A stretch of DNA of 7,641 nt from JASFHF01 sp050123335 (GCA_050123335.1 JASFHH010000069.1:1-7641); one strand, 5' to 3'; shown: positions 1-5,651, numbered from the stretch's first letter. Translations and numbers: made by a program. The notes: generated by a model from the letters alone, not told the origin.

Positions 1-384
1 AAACCCAATCTCGCTAACTTTGCTACCATAACACCTGACGGCAAACCATGGACACGTTACGTAATGATTATTACTGATGATAATATGAACATACGATTTG
101 CCACTTTTCTAAATTCCAGAAAAGTTGAACAAATCAAGGAAAATCCTGAAGTGCACCTATGTTGCGGTGTCGCTGACATGCAAAATTGGCAAAATTATTT
201 ACAAATTCAAGGCAAAGCAACCCTATCCACCGACCCAAAAGAAAAACAAGCGCTATGGAATCCAGAATTGGAACAAATTTTCTCTGGCTCAGATGACCCA
301 AATTATGGTGTAATTATTATTGAACCTTATCGCATTGAATATTATGAGATGGGCAAACTTGAACCAGAAATTTGGAAACGATAA
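1..384 (+). CDS. Pyridoxamine 5'-phosphate oxidase-like (PNPOx-like) protein, 5' end missing
   Basis: The reading frame is open from the first base of the window, so the start lies upstream and 127 C-terminal residues are visible. The sequence begins with a strand pattern ending in PDGKPWTRYVMI, followed by FATFLNSRKVEQIKENPEVHL and an NYLQIQGKA strand. This is the usual order of the split-barrel flavin-binding fold of general-stress-protein-26-like PNPOx relatives. The tail (IIIEPYRIEYYEMG) also fits the end of that family. Such proteins bind FMN, F420 or haem in the cytoplasm, and most have no proven substrate; this one is probably not true PdxH, which is longer. Its TAA stop overlaps the ATG of the next gene (TAATG), so the two are probably co-transcribed and translationally coupled. 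The family call is fairly safe; the function is unknown. Confidence 0.8.
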   Translation, partial: KPNLANFATITPDGKPWTRYVMIITDDNMNIRFATFLNSRKVEQIKENPEVHLCCGVADMQNWQNYLQIQGKATLSTDPKEKQALWNPELEQIFSGSDDPNYGVIIIEPYRIEYYEMGKLEPEIWKR

Positions 385-1430
385 TGAAAAAACTTTTGCT
401 CCTATTATTTGGATTATTACTAATGACTAACACAAACGCTCAAGCACCGTATAAAACAGCTACCTTTGCAGGTGGTTGTTTTTGGTGCATGGAGAAACCA
501 TTTGAACAACTAACTGGCGTAAAAAATGTAACCGCAGGTTACGCTGGTGGAACTATATCAAATCCCAGTTACGAATTTGTTTCATCTGGTAAAAGCAGCT
601 ATGTTGAAGCAATTCAAATTAGCTATGACCCACGCTTAATTACGTACAATAGACTTTTGGAAGTATTTTGGCAACAAATTGATCCCACAGATTCTGGCGG
701 TCAATTCGTCGATCGAGGCAAGCAATATCGCAGCATTATTTTTTATCATGATAATGAACAAAAACAATTAGCGGAACAAAGCAAACAAGCTTTAACAAAA
801 TCAGGTAAATTTTCCAAACCAATTGTAACCGAAATTAAACCGTTCACTACTTTTTATCCAGCAGAAGAATATCATCAAGATTATTACAAGAAAAATCCAA
901 TCCGTTATAAAATTTATCGCTTTAGTTCCGGACGTGATCAATTTTTAAAAAAAACTTGGGGAAACGATAAAACATTTAATAAAAATTCCCAAAAACCAAG
1001 CCAAGAAAAATTAAAAAAAATCTTAACCCCACTGCAATATAAAGTCACACAAGAAAATTACACTGAAAAACCATTTGATAATGAATACGTAAATAATAAA
1101 CAAGCCGGCATTTATGTTGATGTGGTTTCAGGCGAACCGTTATTTAGTTCTTTAGATAAATACGATTCCGGTACCGGCTGGCCAAGTTTTACCAAACCAT
1201 TAGAACCAGATAATATTGTTGAAAAAACCGAGCACAAATTTTTTATCAAGCGAACCGAAGTCAGAAGCAAACATGCTGATTCGCACTTAGGCCATGTTTT
1301 TAATGATGGGCCACCACCTTTGGGCTTAAGATATTGTATAAATTCAGCTGCATTAAAGTTTATTCCTAAAGATCAACTAAAACAAAAAGGATATGGAAAA
1401 TATTTGAAATTATTTAAGGAAAAAAACTAA
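384..1430 (+). CDS. msrAB: Secreted bifunctional peptide methionine sulfoxide reductase MsrA-MsrB fusion
   Basis: This enzyme reduces methionine-S-sulfoxide (MsrA half) and methionine-R-sulfoxide (MsrB half) in oxidised proteins. I place the start at ATG 384, which gives 348 aa and a signal peptide: MKK, then a Leu-rich core, then TNAQA before PYK. An in-frame TTG at 372 would put extra residues before it and lacks support. Mature enzyme is therefore expected outside the cytoplasm. The MsrA domain (about 23-195) has the GCFWC motif with catalytic Cys32, plus HQDYYKKNP and SGRDQFLKKTWG near its end. The MsrB domain (about 213-335) has SGTGWPSF, HADSHLGHVFNDGP and RYCINSAALKF with catalytic Cys318. 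The zinc-binding CxxC pairs of many MsrB are absent (SGEPLF and HADSHLGH instead). The domain order is that of Neisseria PilB, without its thioredoxin domain. The whole protein has three cysteines (32, 35, 318), so the MsrB half has no resolving Cys. It is coupled to the upstream gene by TAATG. Confidence 0.95.
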   Translation: MKKLLLLLFGLLLMTNTNAQAPYKTATFAGGCFWCMEKPFEQLTGVKNVTAGYAGGTISNPSYEFVSSGKSSYVEAIQISYDPRLITYNRLLEVFWQQIDPTDSGGQFVDRGKQYRSIIFYHDNEQKQLAEQSKQALTKSGKFSKPIVTEIKPFTTFYPAEEYHQDYYKKNPIRYKIYRFSSGRDQFLKKTWGNDKTFNKNSQKPSQEKLKKILTPLQYKVTQENYTEKPFDNEYVNNKQAGIYVDVVSGEPLFSSLDKYDSGTGWPSFTKPLEPDNIVEKTEHKFFIKRTEVRSKHADSHLGHVFNDGPPPLGLRYCINSAALKFIPKDQLKQKGYGKYLKLFKEKN

Positions 1431-2716
1431 ATCCCCAAATCCGTAGGCGCTCTACCTAAAGAAGCTAACAAATCAATAGTATCTTGAACAATTTTATCAA
1501 GCTTGTCATGCAAATTCGCTTTATCATCATAAATCTTATACATTTCCTGAAACTGAATTGGGGTCACATCAATCATTAATGAATTTGCGCCAGCAGCTAA
1601 TGCCTCACGCTTAGCCTGGTTTTTTAAAGTTTCCAGCGCGGTAGTCACTAAAATATTAGCATCGGGATTAACAAATCTGGTTGCCGCAATAACTTTCAAC
1701 ATTGTTTCTGCAGTAACTTTTTTCGTCTCTGCAAGTGGTGTACCCATTGTTGGAATCAGTGGTCCAAATGAATACATATCTGCTTTTAATTCTGTAGTTA
1801 AAAAAATGCTATTAATAATATCATCTTCGGTTTGTTCTGGTAATCCCACAATAAAACCAGTCGATAAAATATAACCCATTTTTTTAATAGCTTTAATTAA
1901 ACTAACTCTGTCTTGCAATTTGGTGCCTGGACGTAACTTAGCAAAAAGTTTTTCATTGGAAGTTTCAAATCGCAACAAAGCTGCACGTGCACCAGCATTA
2001 TATAATCTTTGATAAGTTTCAACACTTCTGGAACCAACGCTGACAAAAACCAAAACTTCAAGCTCACGCACACGTTTTACAATTTCTTCCAGCTTATCAT
2101 CGTCATACCAAAGATCTTCACCAGACTGCAAACATATTGCTTTAAAATTATATTTATCAACTGCATGTTTAGCTGCCGCAACAATTTCATCGACACTCAT
2201 ACGATAACGATTTAAATCTTTATCTTGACGAATTCCACAATAATAGCAATTTTGGGTACAATAATTAGAAAATTCAATAATACCATGCACGCAACAAGAA
2301 TTTCCATGGGTACGCTGCCGCACATGATTGGCAACTTCCAACATAACTTCCATTTCTTTTGGATTTTTGATTCCAAATAATGTTTTTACATCTTGTTTAG
2401 TTAGCGACTTTTTTAAATTAACTTTCTGCAGAACTTCTAAAATATTTTTCGGTAAATCTTTTTCGCTAATTTTAGATAACTCTTGATCTTTACGCTTCAA
2501 CTCAAGAAATAAATCTTTCCAAACTTCCAAAATCTCCAAAGCTTCCGCTTTATCCAATTTACGCACCATCACTCCACCCTGCGCGTAAATGTAATCTCCA
2601 ACTTGCACATCATCAAGATCCAACAAAACCTTACGTTTTTCGCCAAAATAATCAACGATGCCAATATTCTTAATTTTATCAATTTCTACAACCTCAGCCG
2701 GCAAAACATAGCACAT
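1427..2716 (-). CDS. hydE: HypC-like domain fused to HydE-type radical SAM [FeFe]-hydrogenase maturase
   Basis: The protein has 429 residues in two parts. Residues 1-75 match the HypC/HybG/HupF hydrogenase chaperones: MC at the N-terminus, P6 and V9 of the MCxxxPxxV signature, a DLDDVQVGDYI strand region, then LDKAEALEILE. Residues about 90-429 match HydE in length and motifs: GIIEFSNYC leading into C153, C157 and C160 of the CX3CX2C radical SAM 4Fe-4S motif, then GIR, an SGED strand, LLRFETSNE, STGFIVGLPEQTEDD and a C-terminal ALAAGANSLMIDVTP region. There are no C-terminal cysteines for the accessory cluster seen in some HydE. HydE works with HydG and HydF to assemble the 2Fe subcluster of [FeFe]-hydrogenase. 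HypC carries the Fe(CN)2CO group for [NiFe]-hydrogenase, using Cys2. The ATG is fixed by a strong GGAGGAG eight bases upstream. No other hyd or hyp gene lies in the window. The gene is convergent with msrAB and their stop codons overlap. BioB or PylB is less likely because of the family-specific EFSNYC and GNSCCVHG stretch. Confidence 0.88.
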   Translation of the reverse strand: MCYVLPAEVVEIDKIKNIGIVDYFGEKRKVLLDLDDVQVGDYIYAQGGVMVRKLDKAEALEILEVWKDLFLELKRKDQELSKISEKDLPKNILEVLQKVNLKKSLTKQDVKTLFGIKNPKEMEVMLEVANHVRQRTHGNSCCVHGIIEFSNYCTQNCYYCGIRQDKDLNRYRMSVDEIVAAAKHAVDKYNFKAICLQSGEDLWYDDDKLEEIVKRVRELEVLVFVSVGSRSVETYQRLYNAGARAALLRFETSNEKLFAKLRPGTKLQDRVSLIKAIKKMGYILSTGFIVGLPEQTEDDIINSIFLTTELKADMYSFGPLIPTMGTPLAETKKVTAETMLKVIAATRFVNPDANILVTTALETLKNQAKREALAAGANSLMIDVTPIQFQEMYKIYDDKANLHDKLDKIVQDTIDLLASLGRAPTDLGI

Positions 2717-2724
2717 ATTTTTTT

Positions 2725-2731
2725 CTCCTCC
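2725..2731 (-). promoter_or_regulatory. Strong Shine-Dalgarno site of the hypC-hydE fusion gene
   Basis: GGAGGAG on the minus strand lies eight bases before the ATG at 2714-2716. This decides the start: translation begins at the MCYVLP sequence, so the HypC-like domain is part of the product and not an annotation artefact. I see no convincing -35/-10 pair upstream; TAACAT-like hexamers occur between the site and the palindrome at 2790. Confidence 0.85.
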
Positions 2732-2789
2732 AACCGATATGACGGATGTATGTTACGATACTTTATTTATTTGATACGATCAGGGCTCA

Positions 2790-2977
2790 CGCGATATTTT
2801 GCATTTAGCACATCGAGCGAGGGTTGTTTGCAAACTCTTGAGAGGCATGGAAGCCTCGAAAGAAGCTACACATGGAGGTGCCGGCTGATTTTACCTAAGT
2901 TAGTTGGGAAAATCAGCCAGGAGCGTGTTTGCAAACAACCCTCCGAGCGTGTGCTTGTTAGTTCGCAAAATATCGCG
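2790..2977. repeat. 188-bp nested palindromic element
   Basis: Outer arms CGCGATATTTTGC (2790-2802) and GCAAAATATCGCG (2965-2977) are perfect 13-bp inverted repeats. A second pair, GAGGGTTGTTTGCAAAC (2819-2835) and its exact complement (2927-2943), is 17 bp and contains the palindrome GTTTGCAAAC. Inside lie two smaller hairpins: GAGGC/GCCTC (2842-2846, 2853-2857) and GGCTGATTTT/AAAATCAGCC (2883-2892, 2909-2918). Between the two outer pairs, GCACATCGAGC and GAGCGTGTGC also pair in part. The whole could fold into a long cruciform or a structured RNA. It has no plausible coding sequence. It sits upstream of the hypC-hydE gene. Its architecture resembles the element at 3532-3754, but the arm sequences differ. 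It is probably a MITE-like or REP-like interspersed repeat. Confidence 0.75.
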
Positions 2978-2989
2978 TAAACCTTGAAG

Positions 2990-3044
2990 GTAATCTACTA
3001 GGTTTATGCAAAATTGTCGATAAATTTTTGTACAAAATCAGTCG
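2990..3044. repeat. 55-bp direct repeat, copy 1, followed by a gpmA-tail-like sequence
   Basis: This stretch matches 3477-3531 at 50 of 55 positions, and the last 35 bases (3010-3044) are identical. Directly after it, 3047-3058 is ATCATAGATCAA, identical to 3759-3770, which are the codons for Leu-Ile-Tyr-Asp near the end of gpmA. On the minus strand this copy reads Leu-Ile-Tyr-Asp-Ile-Asp-stop (down to 3038). Copy 1 thus looks like the 3' end of gpmA plus its downstream sequence without the inserted element. The rest of gpmA is not present beyond about 3064. The stretch 3065-3133 holds nothing I can recognise. Confidence 0.8.
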
Positions 3045-3133
3045 ATATCATAGATCAAGGGGACATTTTTTTAAGATTGTTGCAAAAATTGTTTAATCTT
3101 TAATGCGAATACTCTAATTTTCACCCTGCGTTA

Positions 3134-3412
3134 TTACTTAGTCATGCTTGGCCTTGGTGTTGTTCCACTTCCGCTATTATCATAATTTTCGCTACTATCG
3201 TCATCACTATTTTCGTTATTATCGCCACGATTATTTTCGTCACCATCGTCATGATTCCCAACAGCATCATTCTCATCATTGCCGCCGCATTGATGCATGA
3301 CATAACAACCTAAACCACAGACAACAACTGTCAAAGCAGCACAAAAGAAAAAACCAGCACCTATAAGAAGCATGATACTCCCAAAAATCTTATTATCATC
3401 ACTATCACTCAT
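3134..3412 (-). CDS. Small hypothetical membrane protein with acidic Asn/Asp-rich tail
   Basis: The product has 92 residues and no family that I recognise. Residues 1-7 are polar and acidic (MSDSDDN). Residues 8-39 are strongly hydrophobic with several Gly and Cys (GAGFFFCAALTVVVCGLGCY), which fits one long transmembrane helix or a tight pair. Residues 43-92 are low-complexity and rich in Asp, Asn, Glu, Gly and Ser, ending in a short TTPRPSMTK basic tip. A disordered tail outside or inside the membrane is expected. The start is well supported: AGGAGAA (3418-3424) lies five bases before the ATG. No terminator is visible downstream. It stands alone between two repeat regions. The good ribosome binding site and the clear membrane segment argue for a real gene; the function is unknown. 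Confidence 0.65.
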   Translation of the reverse strand: MSDSDDNKIFGSIMLLIGAGFFFCAALTVVVCGLGCYVMHQCGGNDENDAVGNHDDGDENNRGDNNENSDDDSSENYDNSGSGTTPRPSMTK

Positions 3413-3476
3413 TATTATTCTCCTATTTATTTTTATTAAAAATTAACCCATTTGCTTTTTTTCCTCATGCTGGCGA

Positions 3477-3531
3477 GTAATTTACAAGGTTTAAATAAAA
3501 TTGTCGATAAATTTTTGTACAAAATCAGTCG
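3477..3531. repeat. 55-bp direct repeat, copy 2
   Basis: This is the second copy of the repeat at 2990-3044, in the same orientation and 487 bp away, with five mismatches all in the first 20 bases. Its right end abuts the left terminal inverted repeat of the element at 3532. The stretch 3425-3476 between the small membrane gene and this repeat shows only T-rich, featureless sequence. Confidence 0.85.
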
Positions 3532-3754
3532 CTCATGTTACGCAGACGAGCATTTTGCACAAGATCAAGGCGTAAATGCTTTCGAGGAGCGGAGTTTACA
3601 CGTAGTAAATGAGCATCCGAGAAAGCATTTACAACACAGAGATTGTGCAAAAGGCGAAGCCAGGAGATTTAAGTAGCGGCTAATCTGCCTGATAATTTCA
3701 CAGGAATTATCAGGCAGATTAAAGCGAATCAAATCGACTTCTGCGTAACATGAG
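3532..3754. mobile_element. 223-bp MITE-like element with 15-bp terminal inverted repeats
   Basis: The ends CTCATGTTACGCAGA (3532-3546) and TCTGCGTAACATGAG (3740-3754) are perfect 15-bp inverted repeats. Further perfect pairs are nested inside: TTTTGCACAA with TTGTGCAAAA (3553-3562, 3643-3652), GTAAATGCTTTC with GAAAGCATTTAC (3572-3583, 3621-3632), and TTTAC with GTAAA (3595-3599, 3605-3609). A separate long hairpin lies at 3681-3721. There is no transposase, so any movement would depend on an enzyme encoded elsewhere. The right end overlaps the gpmA coding sequence and provides its last eight codons and stop. The sequence at 2990-3058 resembles the same junction without the element, which supports insertion. 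No clear target duplication is seen. An alternative is a REP-like or structural repeat that does not transpose. Confidence 0.65.
3681..3721. repeat. Perfect 17-bp stem hairpin 3' of gpmA
   Basis: TAATCTGCCTGATAATT (3681-3697) and its exact complement (3705-3721) enclose a 7-base loop. On the minus strand it starts seven bases after the gpmA stop codon. It could stop transcription or protect the 3' end of the gpmA message. However, no T-run follows on either strand, so it is not a standard intrinsic terminator. It lies inside the element at 3532-3754 and may simply be part of that element. Confidence 0.75.
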
Positions 3755-4403
3755 GAAAATCATAGATCAAAGGATCACCAGTAGCTATCTCTAACTGCAA
3801 CACATCTTCTTCGCTTAAATGATCCAAATGCATCACCAAAGCTCGCAAACTATTGCCGTGAGCTACTACCAATACATTTTGCTGTTGTTCCAAAACAGGT
3901 TTTATCGTACTTTGAAAATATGGAATAGTTCGAGCTGCTGTATCTTTCAAACATTCACCACCCGGCGGACAAACATCATAACTACGACGCCATAAATGCA
4001 CCTGCTCTTTACCATAAAGCTCTCTCATCCTATCTTTATTGCAACCCTGTAATTCTCCATAATATCTTTCATTTAAACGCCAATCACAATACACCGGAAT
4101 AATATTTTGCTGCATTTTTTTATCATGAATTTTTGCCCACTCTTGCTGCTTGGAACCAGTTGTATGCATCACCACCGGAGTTTTATTGCTGTTATTTTTT
4201 ACCATACATAACATAAGCGTTTCCATCGCACGCACTAAAGTTGAAGTATAAATAACTGAAAAATCGATTGTGGATAATTTCTCCCCCGCCGCAAACGCCT
4301 CATCAATACCTCCTTGTGATAAAGGAACATCAACCCAACCAGTAAACACATTATGCTTATTCCACATGGATTCACCATGTCTTAACAAAACTAACTTGCT
4401 CAT
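3729..4403 (-). CDS. gpmA: 2,3-bisphosphoglycerate-dependent phosphoglycerate mutase, C-terminus altered by a repeat element
   Basis: The enzyme interconverts 3- and 2-phosphoglycerate in glycolysis and gluconeogenesis in the cytoplasm. The 224-residue product has RHGES with phospho-acceptor His9, FTGWVDVPLS, YTSTLVRA with Arg58, LNERYYGELQG with Glu112, WRRSYDVCPPGGE and AHGNSLRAL with His182. All expected catalytic residues are present. The short length and the stretch between residues 65 and 107 resemble chlamydial GpmA rather than the 250-aa E. coli type. AGGAAAGT (4407-4414) precedes the ATG. The family core ends at about TGDPLIYD (residue 215). The remaining residues FPHVTQKSI are unlike any GpmA tail I know, and residues 217-224 are encoded by the terminal inverted repeat and adjacent sequence of the element at 3532-3754. 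The active site is intact, so the gene is probably functional, though the C-terminal tail that covers the active site in this family is short. Confidence 0.95.
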   Translation of the reverse strand: MSKLVLLRHGESMWNKHNVFTGWVDVPLSQGGIDEAFAAGEKLSTIDFSVIYTSTLVRAMETLMLCMVKNNSNKTPVVMHTTGSKQQEWAKIHDKKMQQNIIPVYCDWRLNERYYGELQGCNKDRMRELYGKEQVHLWRRSYDVCPPGGECLKDTAARTIPYFQSTIKPVLEQQQNVLVVAHGNSLRALVMHLDHLSEEDVLQLEIATGDPLIYDFPHVTQKSI

Positions 4404-4428
4404 TTTACTTTCCTGGTTTTAAATCAGT

Positions 4429-4434
4429 ATTATA
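4429..4434 (-). promoter_or_regulatory. Possible -10 box of gpmA
   Basis: The minus strand reads TATAAT here, 25 bases before the gpmA ATG, which would give a leader of about 20 bases containing the ribosome binding site. No good -35 hexamer is seen 16-18 bases further upstream (CAAGTA at best), so this is tentative. Confidence 0.4.
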
Positions 4435-4458
4435 AAATAATACACCATAATTACTTGA

Positions 4459-4486
4459 TTGACTATTAACACTTTTTTGATATAAT
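4459..4486 (+). promoter_or_regulatory. Near-consensus sigma70-type promoter for the 325-aa orphan gene
   Basis: TTGACT (4459-4464) and TATAAT (4481-4486) are separated by 16 bases. Transcription would start near 4493, leaving a leader of a little over 100 bases before the ATG at 4607. The leader is very AT-rich, with a short palindrome CGATATATATCG at 4561-4572. The promoter is divergent from gpmA. Confidence 0.6.
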
Positions 4487-4606
4487 TCTTTAGAAACAGT
4501 TATTTTAAAATTTCCTTAAGAATTAATGGTTATACTAAAATAAAACAATAACTTTTTTTACGATATATATCGAAATTTGCATTTTTTTATCGGAAATTTA
4601 TATATT

Positions 4607-5584
4607 ATGTTTTACAAAAATAATAATGCCTTGTTTAATTTTAAAAACACATCAAAATTTATTAAGAATCAATCAGGCACACTAGTTTTAGTATTTGGCG
4701 ATGATAAAGAGTTTAATGATTGGAAGGAAGATCAAGAAAACTTTATCTCAAATGCCAATAGCAATACTTGTTTTCTCAATTTTATACCATCATTCAATTG
4801 TTATGTCCAACAGGGTAAGTTCCTTAACCTTAAGAATGTAAATAACCTTAGTATAATGATTTATGCTCACGCAAAAAAAGATAATCAAAATTGGATTTTT
4901 TCTCACAATTTGAAATCCAAAATTAATTGGCAAAGCATAACTACATCACTGATCCAATTAATTGAAATGTTAAATCCTAATAACATAATGCTTCAATTAA
5001 AAATCTGTCATGCTTTACATCCATTAACCAATATAGTTACCTCATTAGCTTATAAAATTTATCGTAATCTATTGTTTGATATGATTTTGAATAAAATAAA
5101 AATTTCTTGTGTAGCTACTGCTAATATATATGTTACTTTTCAGTATGGTAAAAGCATAATTGAATTCGCAACCACACATAATTATTCATCTGACGATAAC
5201 AAAAAATATCTTGAATTAATAAAATCTTTCAAAAACAACAATTCACCTTGTTTTCGCAATCGTTTGCGCGAGCGTTTAAATAAATTTGGGGAAAAACAAG
5301 CACATCAAAAATTTAAAAATAAAAAACCCTTATACTTTTTGACTTACATGATAAAAAAAATAAAAGGCACGTTATGCTATCAACCTGCTATTATTGACAT
5401 GCAAACCAGAAAACCGCAAAAGCTAGGACCGCTTCTATATCGAAATGACTTAAAAAACACCATGTGCGAAGTGCCTAACAAAAAAATCCAAATACCAACG
5501 ACAGATTTTAATCAACATTTTAACTGGAGCAGTAATTTCCCTCCACTGTATAAGCCATTAGGTAAAACCTTAAAATTATCATAG
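4607..5584 (+). CDS. Orphan 325-aa protein, possible caspase-like (clan CD) cysteine peptidase fold
   Basis: I do not recognise this protein by overall sequence. ATG 4607 (MFYKNNN) is preferred to an in-frame TTG at 4577; the ribosome binding site is weak (GGAAA, about 11 bases upstream). There is no signal peptide or clear membrane helix. Residues 24-31 form a strand (GTLVLVFG). Residues 81-89 (LSIMIYAHA) form another, ending in His88. An amphipathic stretch and helix (106-122) follow, then the strand IMLQLKICHAL with Cys134. A strand ending in His, then 40-55 residues, then a strand ending in Cys is the core pattern of caspase-like clan CD peptidases such as C14, C80 or clostripain. That is inference from pattern only. 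The C-terminal half (about 200-325) is Lys/Asn-rich and basic. The codons are very AT-rich. A single-gene unit with its own promoter in a likely host-associated genome would also fit a secreted effector, but no secretion signal is proven. Confidence 0.6.
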   Translation: MFYKNNNALFNFKNTSKFIKNQSGTLVLVFGDDKEFNDWKEDQENFISNANSNTCFLNFIPSFNCYVQQGKFLNLKNVNNLSIMIYAHAKKDNQNWIFSHNLKSKINWQSITTSLIQLIEMLNPNNIMLQLKICHALHPLTNIVTSLAYKIYRNLLFDMILNKIKISCVATANIYVTFQYGKSIIEFATTHNYSSDDNKKYLELIKSFKNNNSPCFRNRLRERLNKFGEKQAHQKFKNKKPLYFLTYMIKKIKGTLCYQPAIIDMQTRKPQKLGPLLYRNDLKNTMCEVPNKKIQIPTTDFNQHFNWSSNFPPLYKPLGKTLKLS

Positions 5585-5651
5585 CCTCTTTTGCAGAGCA
5601 AACAATCAATTCGTTATATATACTAAATTAACTGCCTCTATTAAAATAAAG

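Noticed and set aside
372..383. TTG at 372 as the start of msrAB
   Set aside because: It would add four residues inside the upstream gene. ATG 384 gives a standard MKK signal peptide and a TAATG coupling overlap.
2009..2215. Short plus-strand frames inside the hydE and dehydratase genes (also 7064-7252, and 125-313 inside the first gene)
   Set aside because: These are shadows of strong coding sequences in another frame or on the other strand, with no independent signals.
2603..2980. Plus-strand open frame of 125 codons
   Set aside because: It runs antisense through the start of the HypC-HydE gene and on through the palindrome at 2790-2977. Its content is explained by those features, and it has no ribosome binding site or recognisable domain.
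3073..3100. AAGATT...AATCTT as a terminator for the small membrane gene
   Set aside because: The stem is only six A/T-rich pairs with a 16-base loop, and no T-run follows on the minus strand.
2990..3531. CRISPR or composite transposon made by the two direct repeats
   Set aside because: There are only two copies, 487 bp apart, flanking a gene, with no spacers, cas genes or transposase.
3452..3676. Plus-strand open frame of 74 codons
   Set aside because: Nearly all of it lies in the direct repeat and the element at 3532-3754, with a composition set by the hairpins. There is no recognisable protein feature.
4577..4606. TTG at 4577 as the start of the orphan protein
   Set aside because: No ribosome binding site precedes it. 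ATG 4607 is the first normal start, although its own site is weak.
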